Both the position numbers and the translations under genes were made by a program. This document shows, in pieces, positions 44,455 through 54,959 of a stretch of DNA of 64,000 nucleotides (its first letter is position 1; each line of letters starts with the position of its first letter). The DNA comes from Larix kaempferi (lineage: Eukaryota; Streptophyta; Pinopsida; Pinales; Pinaceae), in contig BSBM01000036.1 in NCBI GenBank assembly GCA_027924585.1, positions 5,015,001 to 5,079,000 of the forward strand. The letters run 5' to 3'. The notes under the pieces are model-generated. The model did not search any database. It was not told the DNA's origin and saw only the letters and a list, made by a program, of their open reading frames with translations.

Positions 44455-45692
44455 ATTCATGAAGAATGATGTTTGGGATGTAGTCCCAAGACCTAAAGGG
44501 AAGTTTGTTATGACTTCCATATGGATCTATCAAGATCAAGCATGTTGCAGATGGCAGCATTGAGAAATATAAAAGTGATGAAATAGAAGATGCACCAGAT
44601 GGATTTCAAGACAGCATGGTGTAGTCATATATGTGTGCAGAACTTGGTATGGTAGGATAGACAGCTTTCTATCCAGTTTGGGATTTACCAAGAATAAAGT
44701 GGATTCCAACCTTTTCTACAAGGTTGAGGAAGGAAATCCAGTGATACTACTTTTGTATGCGGATAATCTGTTTGTTACAGGTGAAGATAGATTGATTGCC
44801 GACACGCAGCGGAAGCTTGCTGCCGAGTTCGAGATGAAGAACTTGGGGATGATGCACTATTTGTTTTTGGCATGGAGGTGTGGCAGAGTGCAGATGGAAT
44901 CTTCCTTGGACAAGGGAAGTATGTAGTAGAGATCCTGAAGAGGTTCGGGATGATGGATTGCAAGGCCATGGCCACACCTATGACATCGAATCTGAAGCTT
45001 CTTTGCGATGCTTCATCTGAGCCGGTCGATGTCTCTATGCATCGTCAGATGATTGGGTCCTTGATGTACCTGACGAACACGAGACCAGATATTTGCTTTG
45101 CAATGAACACATTGAGCCAGTTCCTGACGGATCCGATGAGTGTTCACCTCGTTGCTGTAAAGCATGTTCTGAGGTACCTGAAGGGTACAGTGGATTATGG
45201 GCTCAAGTATGAAGTGAATCAAAAGTTTAACCTGCAGGGTTATGTTGATTCAGATTGGGAAGGCAGTGCTGCAGATAGGAAGAGCACATATGGGTGTTGC
45301 CTCAGTATGGGATCAGGTGTGATCTCTTGGTTCAGCAGGAAGCAGTCTTGCATAGCACTGAGTACAGCTGAGGCAGAGTATGTTGCAGCCTGTTCAGCTA
45401 GTTGTGAGGCAGTATGGCTATGGAAGCTACTGTCTGAGTTATTTGATCTCCCGTTGGATGCTACTGGTATCTTCTGTGATAACCAAACTTGTGTGAAGCT
45501 GTCCGAGAACCCAGTGTTTCATGACAGGTCGAAACACATAGAGATCAAATATCACTATATCAGGGATATGGTGTAGAGAGGAGCTGTGAAACTCCTGTAC
45601 ATTGCGACGGACGAGCAGATTGCAGATGTGTTGATGAAGCCACTAGCTAGGGTGAAGTTCGAGTACTTCAGGGAGAGGCTTGGTGTTCTTTA
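44455..45692 (+). pseudogene. pol: Element F reverse transcriptase and RNase H, deleted and inactive
   Basis: The RT start (VWDVVPRPKGKFVMTSIW, 44,473-44,526, then VADGSIEKYKS) is followed after a disordered stretch by RTWYGRIDSFLSS (44,642 on), so about 80-100 residues of the fingers/palm are missing. The catalytic motif reads YADNLF (44,757-44,774) instead of YVDDLL; one catalytic aspartate is asparagine. A frameshift near 44,865 links to an open frame (44,872-45,576) with the rest of RT and RNase H: VDSDWEGSAADRKS, STAEAEYVAACS and CDNQTCVKLSEN, the metal-binding residues being present. After a TAG at 45,574-45,576 it continues to a stop at about 45,692. Confidence 0.88.
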
Positions 45693-45836
45693 GATTGATG
45701 ACACTTCAAGGAAGAAGTGATGGACACATTTGCTGAAGCCATTCCAAGCATGTTGGAAGGAGGATCCTTCACATGGCTGTGGATGTAAGCGTTGGATGAT
45801 GAGCATCAGGATGATGTTCTAGTTTCTGCTTTGTAT

Positions 45837-45995
45837 GATCAGTTGGATCATTTATATTTATATGTATGTGTGCATCATGTTGGATGCTGGATATGATCAG
45901 TTGGATCATTTATATGTATATGTATGTGTGCATCATGTTGGATGCTGGATATGATCGGTTGGATCATTTGTATGTATATGAATCATGTTGGATGT
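45837..45995 (+). repeat. Tandem array, unit 59 bp, about 2.7 copies
   Basis: GATCAGTTGGATCATTTATA starts at about 45,837, 45,896 and 45,955. G inserted 37 bp beyond the array. Similar GTATCAGGTGGATAC-type words continue on the far side of G (57,898-58,100), so the repeat-rich zone was once continuous. Confidence 0.85.
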
Positions 45996-46026
45996 TTGGA
46001 CCATGTATCTGTATATGTATCAGGTG

Positions 46027-46031
46027 GATAC
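46027..46031 (+). repeat. Target-site duplication of element G, left copy
   Basis: GATAC precedes the G 5' LTR and is repeated at 57,898-57,902. Confidence 0.95.
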
Positions 46032-47372
46032 TGTTGGGCACTATTTTGACCCCTTTTTGCCTCTTAGATAACCTTCATTTCCTTCATAAAATTTCCATTT
46101 TGAGTAGAAAGCCTTAAAGTTCACCCATAAACCGTGGTCAAAGAGGTATAATGTCATTTGCTTATTAATAAATTGATTTTTGTGATTTTTAGGCATTTTA
46201 ACTAGGATTTTTACTAAAATTACGGGATGTACTAACTTCCCGTATTACTTCCAAAGTTGAGTAATTGCAGGACAGTTAGGAGGGAAACAGAAGATCAGGA
46301 ATGGATCCTTAATGTCCACAGATGGATGAACATCCAACAGTCAGGAGAAGTGGCCTATGCAGATGTCAAGTCAAGCAGAGTCAAATGTGGCCACCTGTTC
46401 TGCGTTCAACACAAAAGAAGGAGCAATGCTGATTTTGTGGAACCCCGTGATTCTGAAGATGATCTCGACTAGCTCTTAGCATTAATTAGATGTAGGGTTA
46501 TAGTATAATTGAGTTTGATTTAGAATTTGTATAAATCATTTGCAAAACAATGAGATTGGGGATCACGATTTTGAAGAGGAACGTATTGCATTTGTGCTTT
46601 CCAAACTGCATGGTATCTCTGTGTAAAACGATTCTGGGAATGAATACGAAGCTGTAGTTCTGTGAAGTTTCTTTTATGTGTGTTGAGCAAGGCTTTGGAG
46701 GGCCCCCATCGTCAAACTCTACACACTTACCTGTTGCTGGTAGATCGATTAGGGTATGCATTTGAATGTAATTTCCAGTTTATAAATCATAGAACAAGTT
46801 CAGTCAAGTTTTAATCGATTCCATTGATGCTCTGTTCCTTTTATTTATGGTTTGAATTACAAATTCTGTCACACTGTATGTCACTGCAGTATTGGATAAA
46901 CGCTGTTCTTTCACTGGTTAAATGATACGAATATTGAATGGTTCAGACTACGACCTCTGTGAATTGTTCATTGCTGTTATTTGATACTGAAATGATAAAA
47001 AGACATTTACAAATTATGAACACTGTCTTGTAAGAGAAATTGATTGGTAATTGACTTCCAGTGCTGATAGAATCTTGCAGTTTAAATCTTAGGGTTTATA
47101 GAATTGTTATTTAATTTTTACCTCAATCTTCATGCTTTCACAAATCAATTACTGTATGCTTAAAAAGGAAACAATGAAATTACCCTTGTAAGAGGATTTT
47201 GTCTCTGAGAGCTGCAGTACCTCAGTTTCTATCAATAGATTTAATCACAGATAGCTAAATTCTAAATGAGTCCAGCTTCTCTGTCCTAGACTTGGATGTG
47301 TCTCGAAGTTCACAAACCCGGATTGATTTTAAATTCAAGTTTTGATTAATACTGATAGATCAGAGCCCAACA
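46032..47372 (+). repeat. Element G 5' LTR (1,341 bp)
   Basis: Begins TGTTGGGCACTATTTTG and ends CAGAGCCCAACA. It pairs with 56,558-57,897. Its start resembles the element C LTR start (TGTTGGG), but the rest is not obviously similar. Confidence 0.96.
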
Positions 47373-47375
47373 TTT

Positions 47376-47393
47376 TGGCGCCGTTGCCGGGGA
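47376..47393 (+). promoter_or_regulatory. Element G primer binding site
   Basis: TGGCGCCGTTGCCGGGGA, three bases inside the LTR. Typical of Athila elements, tRNA-Asp type. One base differs from element C. Confidence 0.9.
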
Positions 47394-47478
47394 GGCACTG
47401 TAGAAGTAGACTTAGGAACTTTAGTTTCTGATAAAAACAAAACTTTTCAAACAAAAACACAGATTAGATTTCACTTTT

Positions 47479-50031
47479 ATGTTTAGATTAAGAGACGAGA
47501 AAGGAAGATTTATTAAAAACCCCCAAAAAACAGAAATAACAGGAGATTCTCTTCCAAAAGGGTTCATCTCAACAGTTGGTAAATTCAAAATGTCTGAGGA
47601 AGAAACATCAAAAGGTCCAACTGCAGAACAGAGAAGGGAATATGAGAGGATGTTAGAAATAGAAAACAAACGTAGACAAGAGAGAAGGGAAGAAGAAAGG
47701 AGGGAAGAAGAAAGAAGACATGTGAGGGATGAAGGAATAACAGAAGATCAGGAGGCCACCTTTAAATTTCCTATCTTAGACACTAGTGTTATCCTAGGGG
47801 AAGAGGTGAAAATGAAGAATATTCCACCCTCTGTCTTACCAAACTTTTATGGCATGACCTCTGAAGACCCTGACTCTTTCCTATTCGAATTTGACATCTT
47901 GTGTCGAACCTATGGATATACTGATGATACCCATAAGCTTCGTCTTTTCCCTGCTACTCTTAAAGCAGCTGCCTTGAAGTGGTTCATGGGTTTAGGAGAA
48001 CACTCTATCACTAGCTGGGATGACATGAGGAAAATCTTTCTTCGAAAATATCAAGCATATTGCAGATCAAAGGGGTTGAAAGATGACATTTTTGGCATGA
48101 CTCAACAGGAAGATGAGAGTTTGGAGGAATATCTAGAAAGGTTCTCATACAATTTACAGAAATCTAAATACAATTCTTTAACGCCTGAAATGATTAGAAC
48201 AATATTTTTGAAAGGAATAAGAGAAGAGTATTTGGACATTTTAAATGTTATGGGAAAAGGTGACATTTCTTACCTTCCTTTTGATGAGATACAGGACTTA
48301 TGTCAGAAGTATTCCAGAGGAAAGGCTCGAACTGGGAAAAGAGATAGCAATACCAAAGCAACTAAATCTGCAAACAGTGGTATTTCTAGGGCTGAGCTTG
48401 GGAATCTGCTAGAAGATTTCAAGACTGATTTGTTAAGCACCTTAGGCACACAAGTTGAGGCAACAAAAACCAAGAAGAGGCAAGAGCAACAGGACCAACA
48501 AGATCAGGCATTATCTATTTTTTGTCCTAAATGTAGAAAGAAACACCCACTGAGAGAGTGTCCTTTAAATACTGTTGAAATTTGTGGCTTATGCACTTTT
48601 AATCACAAAACTGATGATTGCCCTAGATTGAAGGAACTGCAGGCAGTTCGACTGGAGGAAAATCACAACATGGAGTCTCTTTACTTCATGGGACAAAGGA
48701 GACCTTGGCAGCCACGATTCTCAGGTATGTCTCAAGATCCCATGCAGCAATTTAATACAAATTATCAGACTCCAGTTCAGAATTCATGGAATACACCCAT
48801 GCCTTGGCAAACTTGGTCTCCTCCATTAACCCAATCTACTCCAAATTGGAGAGGTTATGCCCATGGTAATCAAACATATCAGCAGGCTTACTTGCAGCCA
48901 TATCAACAACCTTCAGCCTATCCCCAATACCAGCAGCAACAAGTCCAAACTCCCTATCAAGCTCCACCTTTTCAAACTCCATCTTTTCAACAGCCCAATA
49001 ATATGGCTCCTCAATTGAGTACACCACATCAACAACTTCAGCTGCCATCTAATCAGCCTCCACCTCGGCCTACACAACTGCCAGCTCAGCCAATGCCCAA
49101 TCCAAATAATAAAACTGACAGACCTATGTATAATGTTGATGATGGGACAATGCTTCCCTACTCCATTCTTCCACTGCAAAATATCAATTTGAGATCTGGA
49201 AAGACCTTAGAAAAACAATCTCCTGTTATCTTAGAAGAACCACCAGAAAAAGACAAAACTCCAAAAAAATTGAATATAGAAAAATCTCAGTCAGAAAATC
49301 ACAGTCAACGAGGGAACATAATAGCATCTTATCCACCTCCTTTTCCTGAGAGGTTAGTCAAAGAGAAACCTTCAATTTCCTTACCTGACTTTGATGTTCT
49401 GAATGAGTTAACAAATGTATATGTTAAAATTCCTTTACTGCAAGCTATAAAAGATATCCCCATCTACACTAAAGCAGTTAAAGAACTCTGTCTTAACAAA
49501 AGAAGAAAAGATCCCTCGAAAATTCACGTGGTAGGCAATCTAGCAGGGTTAATGTCCAACACCGTTTTCATTGAGAAGTATGTAGATCCTGGAATTCCAA
49601 TGGTCACAATTACCATTAACAACTTTTCCATTCCAAAAACGTTGATTGATTTAGGTGCTTCCATTAATGTCATGACCCTGGAGACAATGAATTACCTTCA
49701 CTTGACAAATCTCAGACCCACCACAACTGTCTTAGAATTGGATGATAGGTCTAAGATTACACCTGAAGGGGTCCTAGAAGATATTATTGTTTCTCTAGAC
49801 TCCTGGGAATATCCTGTTGATTTTATAGTCCTACAGCCAAAATCCAACTTAGGAGGTCACCCATTGATCCTTGGCAGACCCTGGCTGGCCACAGCAGATG
49901 CTTTTATAGGATGTCGATCAGGAAGCATGCTTATTTCACATGGAACAGAGAGGAAACAGATTGCCCTCTACCCTTCTTCCCAACGACCTTCCACAGTAGA
50001 TCAGCTGTCATGGATTAGTGAAACCAAGTAA
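47479..50031 (+). CDS. gag: Element G Gag-protease polyprotein (850 aa)
   Basis: Intact. The ATG at 47,479 is the first in frame and lies about 105 bp after the LTR. Residues 50-90 form a charged Glu/Arg coiled coil. The gag domain covers about 112-245 (LPNFYGMTSEDPDSFLFEFD, ALKWFMGLGE). Two zinc-knuckle-like motifs, CPKCRKKHPLREC and CGLCTFNHKTDDC, lie at about residues 348-385. A Gln/Pro-rich linker (about 400-560) leads to an aspartic protease at about 690-820 with IDLGASINVM and HPLILGRPWLA. D-L-G is usual in Athila elements. A TAA at 50,029-50,031 separates it from pol in the same frame. That could be a real terminator needing readthrough, or a CAA-to-TAA mutation; element C reads an amino acid-rich but also stop-broken stretch here. 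Confidence 0.93.
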   Translation: MFRLRDEKGRFIKNPQKTEITGDSLPKGFISTVGKFKMSEEETSKGPTAEQRREYERMLEIENKRRQERREEERREEERRHVRDEGITEDQEATFKFPILDTSVILGEEVKMKNIPPSVLPNFYGMTSEDPDSFLFEFDILCRTYGYTDDTHKLRLFPATLKAAALKWFMGLGEHSITSWDDMRKIFLRKYQAYCRSKGLKDDIFGMTQQEDESLEEYLERFSYNLQKSKYNSLTPEMIRTIFLKGIREEYLDILNVMGKGDISYLPFDEIQDLCQKYSRGKARTGKRDSNTKATKSANSGISRAELGNLLEDFKTDLLSTLGTQVEATKTKKRQEQQDQQDQALSIFCPKCRKKHPLRECPLNTVEICGLCTFNHKTDDCPRLKELQAVRLEENHNMESLYFMGQRRPWQPRFSGMSQDPMQQFNTNYQTPVQNSWNTPMPWQTWSPPLTQSTPNWRGYAHGNQTYQQAYLQPYQQPSAYPQYQQQQVQTPYQAPPFQTPSFQQPNNMAPQLSTPHQQLQLPSNQPPPRPTQLPAQPMPNPNNKTDRPMYNVDDGTMLPYSILPLQNINLRSGKTLEKQSPVILEEPPEKDKTPKKLNIEKSQSENHSQRGNIIASYPPPFPERLVKEKPSISLPDFDVLNELTNVYVKIPLLQAIKDIPIYTKAVKELCLNKRRKDPSKIHVVGNLAGLMSNTVFIEKYVDPGIPMVTITINNFSIPKTLIDLGASINVMTLETMNYLHLTNLRPTTTVLELDDRSKITPEGVLEDIIVSLDSWEYPVDFIVLQPKSNLGGHPLILGRPWLATADAFIGCRSGSMLISHGTERKQIALYPSSQRPSTVDQLSWISETK

Positions 50032-50109
50032 CAAGAAGAATATGTAATTCAGCCTGTTTTAAGTATAAATCAGTACTTCGATTTCCAAGAAGACAACCAC
50101 GAAGATCTA

Positions 50110-52167
50110 ATGGATCATTTTATTGCTGAACCTGATATTTCTACCGAATTAAGAGAAATGGAATATGCTGTAGCAGAACAAGTTATGGGTCATAATTTCC
50201 AAGAAAATTGCAATGTTCATTCCCTAGCATTGGCATTTGATGACATTTTTAATGTTCATTCCATCACCGATATTCACAGTAAAACTATAGAAATCAGTCC
50301 AGGCAAAACTTTGAACATAGGTGCACATCTTACTACATTACAGGAAGAACAGTTGACCACTTTGCTGAAGCAATATTCCCATGCATTTTCCTGGGAGTAT
50401 ACTGATATGCCAGGCATTCATCCTGAAACATGCACACACCATATTTACCTAGATGATACAATACGACCCTTGAGACAGCCACAACGCAGAATGAATCCTA
50501 TGCTAAAGGAAATAGTCAAAGATGAGTTACAGAAATTGCTAAAAGTAGGATTTATTTACCCCATTTCCGACAGCCAATGGGTTTCACCCTTGGTTGTTGT
50601 TCCTAAAAAAAATGGTAAATGGCGAATATGCATCGATTACAGGGAATTGAATAAGGCCACTTTAAAAGATTATTTTCCACTGCCTTTTATTGATCAAGTA
50701 TTGGATGCTTTAGCTGGAAAGGAATATTTTTCATTTTTAGATGGCTTCAGTGGTTATAATCAGATTAGTATTGCAAACGAAGACCAAGACAAGACCACCT
50801 TTACATGTCCCTGGGGTACCTATGCCTACAAAGTTTTACCTTTTGGCTTATGTAATGCCCCAGCTACCTTTCAACGAGCTGTTTTAGCCATTTTTGCAGA
50901 TCTGATTCATGAGTGTGTTGAGGTTTACATGGATGACTTTTCTGTATATGGAAGTACCTTTGAAGATTCCTTAGCAAACTTAGAGAAAATTCTGAAAAGG
51001 TGTGTTGAATCCAACCTTTCCCTGAGTAATGAAAAGTGTTTCATGATGATGACTGAAGGGATAGTTTTAGGACACCATGTTTCTTCATCTGGAATAAAAG
51101 TAGATCCTGCCAAAATTCAAGTCCTTAAAAATCTGTCTGAACCCACAACTCAAACAGATGTGAGAAGCTTTTTAGGGTATGCAGGCTATTATCGTAGATT
51201 CATTGCAAATTTTAGTAAGATAGCCCTGCCATTGTTTAAATTGCTTTCAAAGGACGTGTGTTTTACTTGGGATATTGACTGTAAATCTGCATTTCAGACA
51301 CTTAAGGAAAAGCTCTCCACTGCTCCAATTTTAAGGGGACCCAATTGGACATTGCCTTTCCATATTTCCACTGATGCGTCTGCTACTGCAATAGGAGCCT
51401 CATTGGGCCAGAAAGAACATACTTTGACTTATGCTATCTATTTCATTAGTAAAAATCTAGCACCTGCAGAGCTGAATTATACAGTCACTGAAAAAGAGAT
51501 GTTAGCAGTGGTTCATGCTGTCAACAAATTCCGTCATTATATCACTGGCTATGAAGTTTTTGTTCATACAGATCATTCAGCTTTACACTATTTAATGAAT
51601 AAATCTATCACTAATGGCCGTATTACTAGATGGCTGTTATTGCTGCAGGAGTTCAATATCACTGTTTTAGATAGGCCAGGACAAGAAAATCAGGTGGCAG
51701 ATTTCTTATCTCGCTTACACAATACTGGTGAGGTTGTTCCGGTTTTAGATAGTTTTCCTGATGAGCATCTATTTGCAATTTCTGTTATCACTCCTTGGTA
51801 TGCTGACATTGCCAATTATTTGTCCTCAGGCCAACTACCACCATCAATGACCTCTAAAGAAAAAAAGAGGATTATTAAACAAAGTGCTAGGCATATCTGG
51901 ATCAATGGTGATCTCTTTTATACAGGATATGACTTAATCATCAGAAGATGTGTCCGCCAGGATGAAATCTTGGATATTTTAAAGGCGTGCCATGATGAAC
52001 CATGCGGTGGCCATTTTGCCGACAAAAGGACAGCATATAAAATACTCAACTTGGGGTATTATTGGCCTTCCATTTTTAAAGATGCAAAAAGGTATGTCAG
52101 AAGTTGTGACACTTGTCAACGAATGGGACGCCCAGTCCGCTCAGATGAAATGCCACTCCAACCATAG
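50110..52167 (+). CDS. pol: Element G reverse transcriptase, RNase H and integrase N-terminus (685 aa)
   Basis: Same frame as gag-pro. RT entry HAFSWEYTDMPGIHP at about residue 95; RT core with KKNGKWRICIDYRELNKAT, FSFLDGFSGYNQI and the catalytic YMDDF (50,926-50,940, residues 273-277). RNase H (about 415-540) has STDASATAIGA, TEKEMLAVVHA and HTDHSALHYL. Integrase begins with the zinc-binding HDEPCGGHFADKRTAY ... CDTCQRMG (about 630-675). All key RT and RNase H residues are present. The frame ends in a TAG (52,165-52,167) where element C has glutamine, so CAG to TAG is likely. The first Met at 50,110 need not be a true start, since pol is normally made as part of a polyprotein. Confidence 0.92.
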   Translation: MDHFIAEPDISTELREMEYAVAEQVMGHNFQENCNVHSLALAFDDIFNVHSITDIHSKTIEISPGKTLNIGAHLTTLQEEQLTTLLKQYSHAFSWEYTDMPGIHPETCTHHIYLDDTIRPLRQPQRRMNPMLKEIVKDELQKLLKVGFIYPISDSQWVSPLVVVPKKNGKWRICIDYRELNKATLKDYFPLPFIDQVLDALAGKEYFSFLDGFSGYNQISIANEDQDKTTFTCPWGTYAYKVLPFGLCNAPATFQRAVLAIFADLIHECVEVYMDDFSVYGSTFEDSLANLEKILKRCVESNLSLSNEKCFMMMTEGIVLGHHVSSSGIKVDPAKIQVLKNLSEPTTQTDVRSFLGYAGYYRRFIANFSKIALPLFKLLSKDVCFTWDIDCKSAFQTLKEKLSTAPILRGPNWTLPFHISTDASATAIGASLGQKEHTLTYAIYFISKNLAPAELNYTVTEKEMLAVVHAVNKFRHYITGYEVFVHTDHSALHYLMNKSITNGRITRWLLLLQEFNITVLDRPGQENQVADFLSRLHNTGEVVPVLDSFPDEHLFAISVITPWYADIANYLSSGQLPPSMTSKEKKRIIKQSARHIWINGDLFYTGYDLIIRRCVRQDEILDILKACHDEPCGGHFADKRTAYKILNLGYYWPSIFKDAKRYVRSCDTCQRMGRPVRSDEMPLQP

Positions 52168-53136
52168 ATTCTCATTGAACCCTTTGAAAAGTGGGCCCTT
52201 GACTTCATTGGTCCCATTCATCCACCATCACACGGACAGAAATACATTCTGGTCTGCACAGACTATGTTACTAAATGGGTAGAGGCCAAGCCTTTACCAA
52301 GAGCTACGGAGCAAACTGTGGTAAATTTTCTGTTTGAAGAGATTTTTGTTAGATTTGGGGTGCCTCGAGAAATTGTGACTGATCAAGGTGCCCAATTTAC
52401 TTCCAAATTAGTGCAAGAGATAGCAGAAAAATATAAGATCAAGCACAGGAAGTCCACTCCTTACCATCCACAAGCCAATGGCCAAGTGGAATCCACAAAT
52501 AAAACCCTAGAAGGCATCATTACTAAGACTGTTCAGATGCATAGGAAGGACTGGTCAGCAAAGCTTACTGAAGCTTTATGGGCATATAGGATCACTTGGA
52601 AGAACAGTACTGGGTTTTCTCCTTATCAACTGGTTTATGGTAAGCAAGTCCTCCTTCCCATTGAGTTTCAGGTTCATACTTTCAAGTTAGCAGCAGATTT
52701 GGGCATAGACCTTTCAGAAGCTCAACAAGAAAGAATACTTCAGCTGAATCAGCTGGATGAGATGAGGCAAGCTGCCATCGAACACAATATTCTGATACAA
52801 CAGCAGAGAGCTCAATGGCATGACAAATTTATCAAAAAGAAGCAATTTCACATTGGTGACTGGGCATTGTTGTTTGACTCCAAGTTTAAAGATTTCAAAG
52901 CCAAATTTACTACTCATTGGCTTGGTCCATATGAGATTGTCAATGTCTACGACAATGGTTCAGTACAACTTCAAACCATAGATGATGAAGCACATAAATT
53001 TGTGGTCAATGGCCACCGGCTTAAGCTGTACCATAAACCTATCAACATGGCAGATTTTGTCCAACAGATTTCCCAGCAAAAGGAACTGCAAGTGCTGGAT
53101 AAACACCTCGGTGTTTTTCCTTCACCTGCCCCTTAG
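52168..53136 (+). pseudogene. pol: Element G integrase catalytic core and C-terminal domain
   Basis: Continues the preceding frame after the TAG at 52,165. The first catalytic aspartate (WALDFIGPI) lies before the first Met at 52,318. The second is in VTDQGAQFTS and the glutamate in YHPQANGQVESTNK (about 52,462-52,503), so the D-D-E triad is complete. The C-terminal domain (GDWALLFDSKFK, HWLGPYEIV, NGHRLKLYHKP) follows to the TAG at 53,134-53,136. No frameshift is present. Only the stop at 52,165 separates this from a complete pol. No chromodomain is seen, as expected for Athila. Confidence 0.9.
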
Positions 53137-54959
53137 CTGCTCTGATACAGCTAGCAAATAAAACAAAAAACAAAAAAAAATTCAAAAAAAAAATATATAT
53201 ATATATAAAAAAAAAAGGCAGTTTAGTTGTGAAAACCAGTTGCTGGCACAATATAAACTGGAATTTTCTGTGGAAAACCAGGCTTGCCTGGCCATTGAAA
53301 ATTCCCCACAAATAATTTTTTTTTTTATATTCTCCTGTTTGTTTTACAAATAATGCAGATCTTGTTTGACTTGAGGACAAGTCAAAACTTAGGCCTGAGA
53401 GGGGGGGATAAACTGTCATTTTTCTTCTTTAGAACCCTCCGAGTCTTTTTCAAGCAAGAGATTGTGATTTTTCATCAGCAGAAGGGACCTGATTACTAGC
53501 AATTTTATCAGCAGAAGGGACCTGACTTGTGGTAAGATAGAAGAGATCTATGAAGAGATCCGACATTCAGTGAAAATGAAGGAAATAGAGACAGCAGCAG
53601 ATAGAAAACATCAGATGGACAATCAGAATACAAGCCAATTTTCACACTGACAGCAAGCTCATCAAGGGAACATCAAACAAGTCTGTAAGAATTCATGGTT
53701 TTTATGCTTAAAAAGTTTCAAAATTCTTTTGTTTTTAAGTGATGACATCTTACAATTTGACTGTCTATTATTGCCATTATTCTGATAAATCTCTACCAAG
53801 CTTCTTATTTTTCATTCATCTCTGCCATTACCTCACTTAGTCTCTGTCAATACTTCATTTTCCACCTTAGGGGTCAGAATGGTTGTCAGAATCAAGCCCA
53901 AGGGAAATTTTAAAAACTGCATCCTACAGGAACTAAATTGCACTCTACAGGATACAAGCTGCATTCTCCAGACAGAGTTTTCTTCTTGGTTTAAAGACAA
54001 ACAGGGTCTCCTTCTCTGCAAGAAGTGAATGATGACATGAAGGAATTAAACAAAAATTTCTTTGTATATGAATTTGGTGCATCAGGCATTAAGTAATACA
54101 CAGAATTTGAGGGAAACAATGGTCATATTTTCAGCACATTTTCTTTTCTGGAAAAAAAAAAAAAGGGTTCATTTAAAAAAAATATATAGCCCGTTTAAAT
54201 AAAACATGGGAGCCAAGGCATATTTTATGGTTTTATATTAAACGGTGGGCACATAAAAATATTAAAATATTTATAAACCCAAAAACCTTACCTTTTCTCG
54301 TTTTTGAAGTGGCATATTATGTAATGATGGAGGGAAAGCGTGGAATGATACCCACGACAGACATGGAATGATGCCCACGACAGCACTTGAAAAATTGATT
54401 CCTGTGTTATTCAAGTCTAAAACACGATTCATTCATTCTACTTGAAGCCGAGTTAGTTGTTTTGCAAAATCGATTTATGCAGTATATGCCACAATTTGGT
54501 CATTTTCTGTGAGGCCGAGCCCATTTTTTTGTTTGGCATATGAAATCGATTGATGTATGGAGGTAATTGCCAGTGAGAAGGTTGTAAGCTACAGGGAAAT
54601 TGAAGTCGATTGCCGTATAAAAGAATTGACAGAGAAAAGGGACCGTGGGTTATAGATAGTGTGAAATATCATTTTGCTGAAGATAATTGACAGTGGAAAG
54701 AGGCTGTAAGTTCAAAAAGACATCATTTGCTGAAGATAATGCGCAGGAGAGAAGACAGCCAGTGAAAGAAGAAGCTGTGGGTACACTAAACAGGAAGAAG
54801 TAAAATTGGTTACATCAGGGAAGAGGTAAGCTTAAACCCTTGTCTTTGCTGATACTTTGTTTTATGCCAGCAAACACTTACGAATTCAGAATATTATCAA
54901 GGGGGTAGGAAGACATCAGCAGTGAAGAATAAAAGACTCTTGTTTTCCATTTTTTTAAA
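53137..54959 (+). other. Element G spacer between pol and accessory frame
   Basis: About 1.8 kb without a gene. Near 53,150-53,220 is A-rich sequence with a short TATATATA run. At 53,365-53,412 TTGAGGACAAG leads into a purine tract GAGAGGGGGGGA, a layout I associate with the region after integrase in Athila elements. A small direct repeat, ATCAGCAGAAGGGACCTGA, occurs at about 53,474 and 53,507, and ATGCCCACGACAG-type words repeat near 54,340-54,380. The remainder shows nothing recognisable. Confidence 0.65.
53396..53411 (+). promoter_or_regulatory. Possible internal polypurine tract of element G
   Basis: GAGAGGGGGGGATAA sits between pol and the accessory frame, about 3.1 kb before the terminal tract. 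It could act as a second plus-strand primer. No test is possible from the sequence alone. Confidence 0.4.
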
